Shown in pieces: positions 9,614 to 18,080 of a stretch of DNA of 36,018 nucleotides. The position numbers were made by a program, and so were the translations under genes. Origin of the DNA: Chytridium lagenaria. Taxonomy: Eukaryota; Chytridiomycota; Chytridiomycetes; Chytridiales; Chytridiaceae. The stretch covers positions 1 through 36,018 of the forward strand of contig JAHLKC010000231.1 in NCBI GenBank assembly GCA_025449115.1, read 5' to 3'. The first letter of the stretch is position 1, and every line of letters begins with the position of its first letter. A model generated the notes under the pieces. That model was given only the letters and a program-made list of their open reading frames with translations. It had not been told where the DNA came from and did not search any database.

Positions 9614-12600
9614 TTAAAGATCTTCAAAGTTTGCAGGGATAACAACGTCTTTTTCCAAGAATTCTCGATCAGCTTTGACGCGTGCACGAAGTTTCAGCAT
9701 CAAAGGGAAGCCAGGTATTGTAGATCGGCGAGTGATTGAGCCATTTGACGAGGGGCTTGACGCTGACCTTTGAGGGTGCGAAGGGCAAGTAGTTTTTCGA
9801 CGCGTCGTTCAGACTGTGGCAGGAGGACAGAGGATGAGGGCCGTCGAAGTCCCAGTAGTATGGTCGAAGTTTTCTGGGTGGAAGACTGGGTGAACGCGCC
9901 ATGATTCAGGGATGGCAAGGCGGTAGGAAGTACCAAGTTTTTCTTCTATGACGTAGGGACCAGTGTAGATAGGGCCGAGTTTGGCAGAAGGGCGTCCTTG
10001 GGCGTTTGGTGGTAAGACGTCTTTTGCTGAGAGGAGGACCAGATCACCAACTTTGAAGGGGTCTTCAAGGCGTTTCTTGTTGGCTGTAGTGGCTTGGCGA
10101 TCTTGGGCTTGCTGGATGGCGAGTTTGCGGTTTTGTACAAGGCTTGAAGGTCACGAATGCTCAGTTGGTCTTGAACATTGAGTGAAAGGTCCAAGAGTGA
10201 GGTAGGATTGCGACCAGTGTCCAGCATAAAAGGTGTGTAGCCTGTTGACGAGTTAACGGTGTCGTTGATGGCGTGCTCGACGATGTGAAGGTACTTGTCC
10301 CAGTTGTTTTGGTAGAAGTGAACGTATTCCCGAAGGGCGGCGATGATCCACTGATTCTTGTTCTCTGTCTGGCCGTCAGTCTGAGGGTGGTAGGATGAAG
10401 AGATGATTTGCTTGACGCGTAGAGACTTCATGAGGGCTTTCCAGAAGAAGCTGATAAAGCGTGAGTCGCGGTCGCTGATGATTGTCTTGGGAAGGCCGTG
10501 GTATCTCCAGATGACTTTCTCAAAGATGTCGGCGATGTCTCCGGCGGTGGCGGTGTTGAGGGTTGGCTGAATGTGAACTCTTTTCGTTGCCGAATCCACA
10601 ATGACCATGATGGTGTCAAAAACCCGTGTTGAGTGTTGTCGGTAAGGGACCCATGAAATCCATTGAGATGGTTTCCCAGCGGTTCTCAGGGACTTGGTGA
10701 GGCTCGAGAAGACCGTATGGAAGGCGACGAGCAATCTTGTTGCGTTGACACGAGTCACAGCGGCGTACATGCTTGGCGACGTCTTTGTGGATATTTGGCC
10801 AGTGGTAGTGTCGAGTAAGTTTTTTCTGCTGTGCGTTCCCAGTTGCCGTGAATACTTGGTCCGTCGTCATGGGCGAGATTGAGGAGTCTTTGGCGAATGG
10901 CGGCAGGGACAAAGAGGCGGTACTGGTTGGCGGCTTTGTAGTACAGTAGTCCTCCACTGAGAAGGTAACGGTTGATCTGAGTGCGACGTTCCTTGGGTAC
11001 CGGCGGAGGATTGAAGTTTTCTTTTGGGGTGATGGTGTCGTCCAAGTACTGTTCAAGTTCCTTGAATTCGGGATCTTCTGGTAAGGCTTCTTTGATGGCG
11101 TCCAGGATGTCGTTGGTGATGGTGGTGATGGCGTTGAGGCTGATGTGAGGGTCTGTTGCTGCATCTTTGGAGTGAGGGCGTCGCGAAAGAGCGTCGGCGA
11201 TAGTGTTCCAGTTGCCTGGAGTCCACTCAATGACGAAATCTTGGGCGAGGAGATCTGCGAGCCAGCGGTGGTGCACAGGGCGGAGCTTGGGCTGGTCCAG
11301 GATGTACTGAAGAGACCTGTGGTCCGTGAAGACTTTGACTTGTCTGCCGATTAGGTAATGCCGATGCGTGCGGAAGGCTTCCACGAGGGCAAGGATTTCA
11401 CCGAGGTAGGGGTGGTACTTGCGTTCGCTGCTGTTGCACTTTCTTGAGGCGTAGGCGATTGGTGCTTCATGATTATTTTCGTCTGGCTGAGCGACGTAAC
11501 TTCCAACGGCGGATTCTGACCAGTCTGTGTAGAGGTGAACCGGCTTGGAGGGGTCGAAAAGACTGAGTACTTGAGGTGAGACGAGGGCTTGCTTGACTTT
11601 CTCGAAGGCGGCTTGATTTTCAGGTGTCCACTTGAAAGGTGCAGGATGTTTCTTGTTGCCGGCGCCACGAAGGAGATCAGTGAGAGGCGCGAGCAGGCTT
11701 GCGTGATGGGCTATGAACCGGTGAATGGTGTTGGCGAGACCTATGAAGGAGCGGAGTTCTGTCCAAGACTTGGGCGTTTCGAAATCATGAATGGCTTGGG
11801 TTCTTGACGGTAAAACTTCCAGGTGTCCGTTGGCGACGTGAAAACCGAGATACTCGACTTGAGAGGCGAAAAATGAACACTTGTGAGGCGACAATGAAGC
11901 TGGTGTTCTTGAAGTCGAGCCAAAACCTTGCGGAGGTGTTCTTCATGTTCTTCGGCGGTTCTGAGAAGATGAGAATGTCGTCCATGTATGCGATGAGAAA
12001 CTCATCAACATAGTCGTGAAAGATGCTGTTGACCATGGACTGGAACGTGGCTGGGGCGTTTGCAAGACCGAAGGGCATGACGACCCATTCAAAATGGCCG
12101 TATTTCGTTCTGAAGGCGGTTTTGTCGGTATCTTCTGGGCGAATGCGGATCTGGTGGTAACCGGATGCCAGGTCAAGCTTGGAGAAGAACTTGGCCTTGC
12201 GTAACCTATCGAGGATTTCCGTGATGTTGGGAAGAGCCGTGCGGTTCTTGACTGTGTTCTTGTTGAGGGCGCGGTAGTCAATCACGAGTCTGAGCTTGCC
12301 TGCTTGGGCGATGTAGAAGATTGGAGCGCCGTATGCTGAGACCGAAGGCTTGATGCGACCGTTTTCCCAGGAGGAATTCAAGTTCTTTCTTGAGGGTCTG
12401 GAGTTCTTCTTCCGAGAGAGGGTAGATTGGCCTATGTGGTGGCTTGGCGGAAGGATCTTCAAGGTCGATGCGGTGGTCTGATGGTCTTGAAGGCGGGATT
12501 CCTTTGTACTCTGAGAATACTGCAGGGTATTGCTTGACCATGTTCTTGATGTTGTCAGGAAGCGAAGCCAGAATTCTTTGCGTCTTTTTCGTTGGCGTCA

Positions 12601-13358
12601 GCGGTGGTCTTCAAAACCGGAGCGTGCGCAGGGACATGAGTGGGGACTTGATGGCCAGAGGAAGCTGAATTGCAGGAAGGTGCTGAGTTGCTTGAGGCTA
12701 AGCTGTCCGAGAGGATGTCCTTGAGGTGGATGAGTCCAAGTCTGATGTTGGGAACCTTGCGAGGCGCTTGAATGTCTTTGCCGAAATGTGTTCCACAGTG
12801 ACGGGAATCTGTTCTCTACAGATCCAGCGGTTGTTGCCGAAGGTGACTGTGTTGGTGGTCCAGTCTATCCTTGGGTTGACCCGTGTCAACCAATCCTTGC
12901 CGAGGATGACGTCGTACACGATTGGTGCAGAGATGAATTCTTGCTTGGTGACGTAGAGGTCAATGTTGAGTTCCAGGTCGCGAAAGAGGCGTCCTTTGAC
13001 TGCTCTTGGTGTTGAAGCGGCGAGCTTGATGTCGAAAACTTCTTGGTTGGATGGTTTGCTGATGGCGAAGGCGAGAGAGTCCTTGACAAAGGAGTGAGTG
13101 GCTCCTCCATCTATGAGAACTTTGGCGTGCCGTCCGTTGATGGTGCCTTGAATGACGAGAAGGTCACTCTTGGCGTCTTGTTTCTCGACGTGGTAGATCT
13201 TGAGGATGCGATCGACGTCTTGATGAGGCCTTTGAGGTTTGGATGTGGATGGAACCGTCTTGACAGAAGCCTCCACGGAACTCTTGTCAAGTGTAGCGCG
13301 CTCGACCTCGGGAGGTGGTGAAGACTCTCCCGAGGGAGCGCGCAACGCCGTGTCTTGA
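9614..13358 (-). CDS. pol: pol polyprotein of the retrotransposon, frame-broken
   Basis: In order along the minus strand: aspartic protease with [10 protein letters not shown] near 13110; reverse transcriptase with [34 protein letters not shown] and the YMDD catalytic motif near 11985; RNase H with [13 protein letters not shown] near 11525, [10 protein letters not shown] and [11 protein letters not shown]; a zinc-binding HxxxC-type region ([14 protein letters not shown]) near 10750; integrase with DSATKR near 10596, SDRDSRFIS near 10470 and [15 protein letters not shown] near 10365; and a C-terminal chromodomain-like stretch (RVEKLLALR, then [15 protein letters not shown]) near 9700-9820. The stop is at 9614. 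Frame changes occur near 12770, 12560, 12370, 11930 (two or more), 10840, 10630, 9940 and 9690. The protease has DGG instead of the common DSG/DTG. Confidence 0.9.
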
Positions 13359-14432
13359 TCAGGTTTGAGAGGCAGATTGCCTCTTACTGTTGCCGACCGT
13401 CGGTGCTGTCGTTTCCGAGACTTGCGTGTTGTTGACCTTGACTTGTTTCCGACGGATTCCTGGGGCGTTGCATTGCTCATAGCGATGTTCGTGAGAGCGG
13501 CAGTAGGTACACCAACCATTTGCACGGTAGATGGCCTTTTCTTGATCGGTGAGCTTGGACCGGGTTGCTGTGGTGTTGTCGATTTCCATGGGAGTGGGAC
13601 CGTTGTTGTGCTGTTGCTTTTCTTGCCTTTGGGAACGAAAATTATGGTCGCGTGGCTTGTGACGGTTATCATTCTGGTTGCTGCGGCGTTGGTGGTTTCC
13701 TTCTCTCCAGTGGAAGTCATCCAGGCGCTCTGCAGCACGCTGGAGTCTCTGGAGGTCGTCTTGAATGTCGAAAAGATCTTCATTGGTCCTGAGGATGGCC
13801 TTGAGTCCGCGGCGGTACTTGAAGCAGAGGATGACTTCTGGGTAGACGATGCCTGATCCTTCAATGGCGGCGACGAGCTCGTTGAACTGCTGAGAGTAAA
13901 GAGTGGCGGCACCCTTTTGCTCTATCTTGTCGAGGGATTCAATGGCTTGCTGAAGGGTGAGTGATGAGGCGAAGGAGTCGCGAATCCACTGACAGTACTC
14001 TCTCCAGCCCATGTGGTGACGGACGTCTGGAGAGATTCTTCTCCACTGAGTGAGGGCGAGTCCTGAGAGGCCTGTGGAGATCCAGTCGACGTAGGTCTTG
14101 TGGTTCTTGAACTGAGGTTCTTCATCATCTCCAAGGAAGCCGTACAGCCTGGCGTCTTCAGCGGCTTGGTGGAGGTATTCATCAATTGCTGCTTGAGCCT
14201 CGTGAGCTGGTTTCTTGCGAAGATCCCCAGAGAAGGATGGTGGCTTGCGTGACGTGATCTTGAATTCAGGAAGTTCTCTGGCTTCTGGTGAGAGGCGACG
14301 AGAGGCGGCGACCAAGGCTTCTGAGGCGTTGAGGCGTTCTTGGAGCTGGGCTATCTGCTGCTGAAGGCTTGCAAAGGCCGAGGCGATGTCACTGGTGGAG
14401 ACTTGCTGAGGGAGTTCTGGTGTGTGTGACAT
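13359..14432 (-). CDS. gag: gag protein of the retrotransposon
   Basis: An intact reading frame of 357 residues from the ATG at 14432. It forms the particle shell and binds the element's RNA. Near the start is a coiled-coil-like stretch (LQQQIAQLQERLNASEALVA); the middle has the Ty3/gypsy gag helical region (DWISTGLSGLALTQWRR, then WREYCQWIRDSF, LYSQQFNEL, CFKYRRGL); then a basic linker and one zinc knuckle, CTYCRSHEHRYEQC, with CX2CX4HX4C spacing. The pol frame overlaps its end and lies in the +1 frame relative to gag, so Pol would need a +1 frameshift, as in Ty3, unless an unseen indel accounts for it. Confidence 0.9.
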   Translation of the reverse strand: MSHTPELPQQVSTSDIASAFASLQQQIAQLQERLNASEALVAASRRLSPEARELPEFKITSRKPPSFSGDLRKKPAHEAQAAIDEYLHQAAEDARLYGFLGDDEEPQFKNHKTYVDWISTGLSGLALTQWRRISPDVRHHMGWREYCQWIRDSFASSLTLQQAIESLDKIEQKGAATLYSQQFNELVAAIEGSGIVYPEVILCFKYRRGLKAILRTNEDLFDIQDDLQRLQRAAERLDDFHWREGNHQRRSNQNDNRHKPRDHNFRSQRQEKQQHNNGPTPMEIDNTTATRSKLTDQEKAIYRANGWCTYCRSHEHRYEQCNAPGIRRKQVKVNNTQVSETTAPTVGNSKRQSASQT

Positions 14433-14488
14433 TGTGAAGGAGAAGGGAGAAGTGAAGAGAGTGAAGGAGGGAGAGAGAGCTCAAGATT

Positions 14489-14544
14489 GAGTGAGGGAGC
14501 GAGAGAGGGCTCGAAATGGAGTGAGGGAGCGAGAGAGGGCTCGA
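14489..14544. repeat. Two direct repeats in the retrotransposon leader
   Basis: A 26-base purine-rich unit beginning GAGTGAGGGAGCGAG and ending GGCTCGA occurs at 14489-14514 and 14519-14544 (period 30), between the primer binding site and gag. On the element RNA it is pyrimidine-rich and part of the 5' leader; a packaging role is possible but untested. Confidence 0.7.
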
Positions 14545-14563
14545 GAGAGTGAGGAATTTTGAA

Positions 14564-14572
14564 GTGCTACCA
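14564..14572 (-). other. Primer binding site (initiator tRNA-Met type)
   Basis: On the minus strand TGGTAGCAC starts two bases after the element's 5' LTR. TGGTAGC is the complement of GCTACCA, the 3' end of fungal initiator tRNA-Met, the usual Ty3-type primer. Only about seven to eight bases match. Confidence 0.65.
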
Positions 14573-14574
14573 AA

Positions 14575-15038
14575 TGTGACGGAACGAGCCTAGCTAGGGC
14601 GAAGGTTCGTCAAAGGGGAAATATTGAAGGAATATTTGAAAGGAGAGATGAGAGTTTTGAAGGGTTTTTATTTAAGAAGAAGAAGCTGTTCAAAGTAGAA
14701 ATGTTGATGAAGAAGTAGATGTTGAAGAAGTCAAAGAGAGAAGCTAGCCTTTTATAGGCGAAAACACGAAAAATAGAGTTGAAAGTTAAAGAAAGTTTAA
14801 GAAGCTTTTAGAACAAATAAAGAAGAATTTCGAAGAAAAGAAACATTTAGAATGAAAAGGAAAGTTCGAGTTTTAGCTAAGAATGGTAGAGAAAATAAAA
14901 GAACTTCGAATAAAGTTGGCAAAGTTGGGGCTAAGCGCGGCAACTTGCGGAAAAATAAACGAAGTGGAAAATACAATAAGGAAGGTAATACAAGAAACAT
15001 TGAAGTAATACAAGAGATATTAGGGAAATTCCGTCACA
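14575..15038 (-). repeat. LTR (the element's 5' LTR)
   Basis: 464 bp. It differs from the other LTR by one base in an A run (A4 here, A5 at about 9435). It contains the element promoter. Confidence 0.95.
14750..14756 (-). promoter_or_regulatory. LTR TATA box
   Basis: CGCCTATAAAAGGC on the minus strand inside the 5' LTR is a good TATA box facing gag, about 320 bases upstream of the gag ATG. The same sequence is in the other LTR at 9218-9224. Confidence 0.6.
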
Positions 15039-15042
15039 ATTT
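15039..15042. repeat. Target site duplication, right copy
   Basis: ATTT, matching 9039-9042. It ends six bases before the tRNA-His gene. Confidence 0.7.
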
Positions 15043-15048
15043 ACAAGC

Positions 15049-15120
15049 GCCGCTCTAGTATAGTGGTTATTACTTCTCGTTGTGGCCGAGAGAACCCTGG
15101 TTCGATTCCAGGGGGCGGCA
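15049..15120 (+). tRNA. tRNA-His (anticodon GTG)
   Basis: A full cloverleaf can be drawn: acceptor GCCGCTC with GGGCGGC (one G-U pair), D arm with AGTGGTTA, anticodon stem TCTCG/CGAGA around the loop TTGTGGC (anticodon GTG), T arm CCTGG-TTCGATT-CCAGG, and discriminator A at 15120. The B box GGTTCGATTCC is canonical. There is no intron and no encoded CCA. The extra 5' G of tRNA-His is not encoded in pairing register and would be added after transcription, as usual in fungi. Confidence 0.95.
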
Positions 15121-15311
15121 TTAGGCACGTTTCTTTTTTTTGTGCATGCATGTTGCATGTCGCAGCACTCAGGATCAGCAATCCTGATTGTGCAAAGTGC
15201 CTCCGAGGTCAGGGGGCGGCATTAGGCGCGTTTCTTTTTTTTGTGCATGCATGTTGCATGTCGCAGCACTCAGGATCAGCAATCCTGATTGTGCAAAGTG
15301 CCTCCGAGGTC
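15110..15311 (+). repeat. 101-bp tandem duplication that includes the tRNA-His 3' end
   Basis: 15110-15210 and 15211-15311 are direct copies with period 101 and one difference that I see (GGCACG versus GGCGCG). Each copy has the last 11 bases of tRNA-His, a T8 Pol III terminator, a GCATGCATG palindromic run and a perfect 6-bp hairpin (CAGGAT, loop CAGCA, ATCCTG) at 15170-15186 and 15271-15287. Confidence 0.9.
15134..15141 (+). terminator. Pol III terminator of tRNA-His
   Basis: A T8 run 14 bases after the discriminator base, preceded by TTTC. It is repeated in the second tandem copy at about 15235-15242. Confidence 0.7.
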
Positions 15312-15439
15312 TCTATAGTGACGGGTAGGATACAGACGGGAAATATTATCTTTGGGCTTCCGCACTTTATGAGCAAATCGAAGCAGCAGCATCTTTGCTT
15401 TTGCACAATGCATTTGCTGCCAAGTGAGGTGTGACCTTA

Positions 15440-16900
15440 ATGTCTGCCAACACCACCTGCGTCGTAGAATTCAAGACATGCGGTAAGGTCAACGACCACG
15501 AAGCACTCAGTATCCTCAAAAGAGTTGCGTCGCTGGTGAGAATACTGTTCGATCCGCTTTCTTATCAACCTACCATATGGCTCAAATTCGTCATTTATAA
15601 AGGTCAAGCCTATTATGAAGAAGAGAAACTGGACTATTCCTCTACTTCGAGAGTTTTTCCCGCAGAATCCAAACCTCTTGGGATTGAATGTAAACAGAGG
15701 TAAAGAGATTCGGTTGAGACTAAGACCTCATCATGACGAGATGAGATTTTTGGAGTTTGAGGATGTGCTTGGGACGATGCTGCATGAGTAGGTGTCTCTA
15801 GACTCTTAGCTGATGACATGCTGTTTTTGACTGTCACTGAACTGACTGTAATCAATTGGACTTGTTGGATGGATAGGTTAACTCATAACGGTAAGTCTAC
15901 AGCAATTCTCCAAGCTTATCTCCGTCAATGAAGCCATCAGTCCACACAATGCCGAATTCTACAAATACCTTGACGATCTCTTCCTTGAACTTCAAGACCT
16001 CCGCAATAAAGGCTGGCATGGCGAAGGTTTTGACGCCCCAGGTTTCCGTGTCGGCATGGGCATCTCCCACAACGTCCCGGAAACCGAACGCCGCAAGGCA
16101 GCGCTTCAAGCAGCGGAAACAAGGGCAACGGTGAACAAGATCATGATACCAAGCGGTGGAAGAAAACTTGGCGGCAACGCTTTTGAGGTCTTGTCGAATG
16201 AGGCCAGGATGTCGCCAAAGGTTATGGCGGCTTTGGCGGCGGAGAGGAGAAGGAGAGATGCGCTATGGTGCGGGAGTGGGGATGGGGAAGCTGTAACGGG
16301 TAAGAGGAGGTTGACGACGTTGCCGCCAGACTCGTCGGGGTTGGAATGGAAATGTGGAGTTTGTACTCTAGAGAATGCGAAAAACGTTTTGGCTTGTGAG
16401 GCATGTGGAACGGATAGACCTTCTGATGATAAAAAAGGATCAGGATCCTCGCCATCAAAGCGTGTAAATCGAGATAAACCACTGAAACCCGACTCGGGAG
16501 CTTTCGAAATCATTTTCCAAGCAGATCGGCTACCTCTACCACATCAAAGGAATGGAGCTGTCCCGAATGCGGATGGGTTTCAGCCCTTATCACATATATT
16601 CTGTGAAGCTTGCCATACAATTCGTGACGACGACCCGAAACCTTGGTCTGCTCCCACCTGTAAGAAAACCGATCGACGCAATAAGCAGGACATGGCCTTG
16701 TCCCGTTTGCACGCTCGCGAATCGGATTGAAGCAAAAACGTGTGAAGCGTGCGAAACATCAAGACCTAATAAATATGGCGGCGATGAATTGAAGAGAAGC
16801 CGCAAGGGTGGAGGAGGTTTGGGTGTGCCCTGAGTGTGAAGGGCAGACTGAGGATATGTTTCGGATGTGCAGAACATGTCAATACATAAGACCTCTATAA
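15440..16900 (+). CDS. WSS1: WSS1-type WLM-domain metalloprotease with RanBP2 zinc fingers
   Basis: WSS1 degrades proteins crosslinked to DNA and acts in the nucleus with SUMO and Cdc48. The WLM domain is complete: KVNDHEALSILKRVASL, VKPIMKKRNWTIPLLREFFP, LLGLNVNRGKEIRLRLRP, then the zinc site HELTHN-AISPHN (HExxH plus a third His), followed by AEFYKYLDDLFLELQDLR. Introns fit at 15536-15602, 15788-15876 and 15891-15933; the zinc site is assembled from three exons, the middle one 14 bases long. The C-terminal half carries four C4 fingers of RanBP2 type: WKCGVCTLENAKNVLACEAC, WSCPEC with CEAC, WPCPVC with CEAC, and WVCPEC with CRTC. Fingers 2 to 4 lie in changing frames (breaks near 16530, 16600, 16680 and 16800), probably sequence errors. 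Start is the first ATG before the WLM domain. Confidence 0.85.
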
Positions 16901-17210
16901 GAGGTGTAGTTATGTGGAGACAAAATTCAACGAAGGTCAGTGTTTTTTTGTGAGCTCCTCTCTTTGGTTTATAAGTTGTTGGTTTTCTGTAATCTCTTTT
17001 CTTGTGCCTATCTTTACCCAGTATTCATTTTCTAAATCAGTATTCAGTCTTCTTCAATCTTCATCTTTATTTATGTATAAAGTATATCCAATCTATTTGG
17101 ATCAAGCAGGCATATCTCTGCTAACATGAAATTCACACATTCAAGAATGTAATAAACCAAACCACCATAGGCCATCAACGACTCTTCTACACAGTCTAAG
17201 TTTAACCTTC
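16901..17210. other. Intergenic region between convergent WSS1 and FHIT genes
   Basis: T-rich, with no gene seen. It would hold the 3' UTRs of both genes. Confidence 0.5.
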
Positions 17211-17993
17211 TCAACTCCAAATATCCTCGGTCTGCTCAAAAAGCAACCTCAACTTCCCCGCCTCCACCGCCATCTCGTCCCTACTCCTTGGGGGCCTCTC
17301 TCAGCATCCGGTCCTCCTTTTTTAGTTTCGTCCAGAGTTTTGGCCAATTCTTTCTCCTTGCGATTAATCTCGGGATAAATGTCGTCGTTGTCAAAAAAGT
17401 CTCCTTTCTTTCGGGGCATAATATGGATGTGGACGTGGGCGACGGTTTGGCCCGCCATGGGGCCATCCTGTAGGTTTGCGTAAATATGGGTATGGCAGTG
17501 GAAGGGGATAGGCAAGAGACAGCGAAAGAGAGTAGATGTTTGATAATGTAGTCGACGACAATTGTAAGGGTGCCGATGGAATAAATAAATAGGTACGAAG
17601 AAAGGTGAGTAAAGAAAAAAACAACATGAAGGATACAGCAAAATGGTGTAAAAGTAAAATGAACTATATATACTTTCAACGGTAAAAAAGCCCATCAAGC
17701 GCTTATAAAAGCACATATAAAAAGCAAAGAAACATACCTGAACTGTCACTGTGAGCGATTCTCCCGCGTACTCCTTCTCCACAACCCTCCCGATGGTCTG
17801 CGCAGCTACAAAGAGGTCCGACACCTCTTCAACTGTCAAATCAGCTATCCTCTTCACCACTCTTCGCGGAACGACAAGAACCATGTCCCGGCACCACAGG
17901 CTTTAAGTTCACAAACCCCAACGACAGCTTTGAGGCAAAGAACACCTCTTGCGATGAGATGGGCCACTGCGCAAACTTGAATGTCTGAGGCAT
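17211..17993 (-). CDS. FHIT: FHIT-type bis(5'-adenosyl)-triphosphatase
   Basis: HIT-superfamily hydrolase that splits Ap3A-like dinucleotides (Hnt2/Aph1 in yeasts). The start at 17993 gives MPQTFKFAQWPISSQEVFF, the usual FHIT N-terminus, then LGFVNLKPVVPGH and LVVPRRVVKRIADLTVEEVSDLF. After an intron at 17468-17737 (270 bp, long for this window) comes DGPMAGQTVAHVHIHIMPRK, with the histidine triad and catalytic His, then the NDDIY segment. The C-terminus RSRDEMAVEAGKLRLLFEQ matches the family but sits in another frame, ending at TGA 17211. Frame breaks: one extra G in PGH near 17884, and one near 17300. The gene is divergent to the TTC12-like gene. Confidence 0.88.
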
Positions 17994-18080
17994 TATTCAC
18001 GGCAATTTTTTTGGAGCAGTTTTTCAAGACAACTCTGCAAAACAAACTCTTTTAAAACTGACTTGGGACAACGACGAACG
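17994..18080. promoter_or_regulatory. Short shared region between divergent FHIT and TTC12-like genes
   Basis: Only 87 bases separate the two ATG codons, so both promoters or 5' UTRs must share this space or extend into the neighbouring genes. No clear TATA box is seen. Confidence 0.5.

Larger units (their letters stand above)
9043..15038 (-). mobile_element. Ty3/gypsy chromovirus-type LTR retrotransposon, complete, on the minus strand
   Basis: A 5,996-bp element with two near-identical LTRs, a primer binding site at 14564-14572, gag, a pol with protease, reverse transcriptase, RNase H and integrase in the Ty3/gypsy order, a chromodomain-like C-terminus, a G6 polypurine tract and a target duplication. 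LTR ends are TGTGACGG and CCGTCACA, a perfect 8-bp inverted repeat. The LTRs differ by one A in an A4/A5 run, which points to a very recent insertion. gag is intact but pol changes frame at least eight times. Because host genes here show the same kind of break, the state of pol cannot be judged from this sequence alone. Confidence 0.95.

Noticed and set aside
13365..13856. Plus-strand open frame of 163 codons inside the retrotransposon
   Set aside because: It is antisense to gag, which has clear motifs on the minus strand.
12698..13912. The 404-codon frame as one intact protein
   Set aside because: Only its second half (protease) is coding; the first half is gag read in another frame.
15170..15287. 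Hairpins in the tandem repeat as a CRISPR-like array or attachment site
   Set aside because: Only two copies exist, the repeats abut without spacers, and the organism is a eukaryote; a simple tandem duplication explains it.
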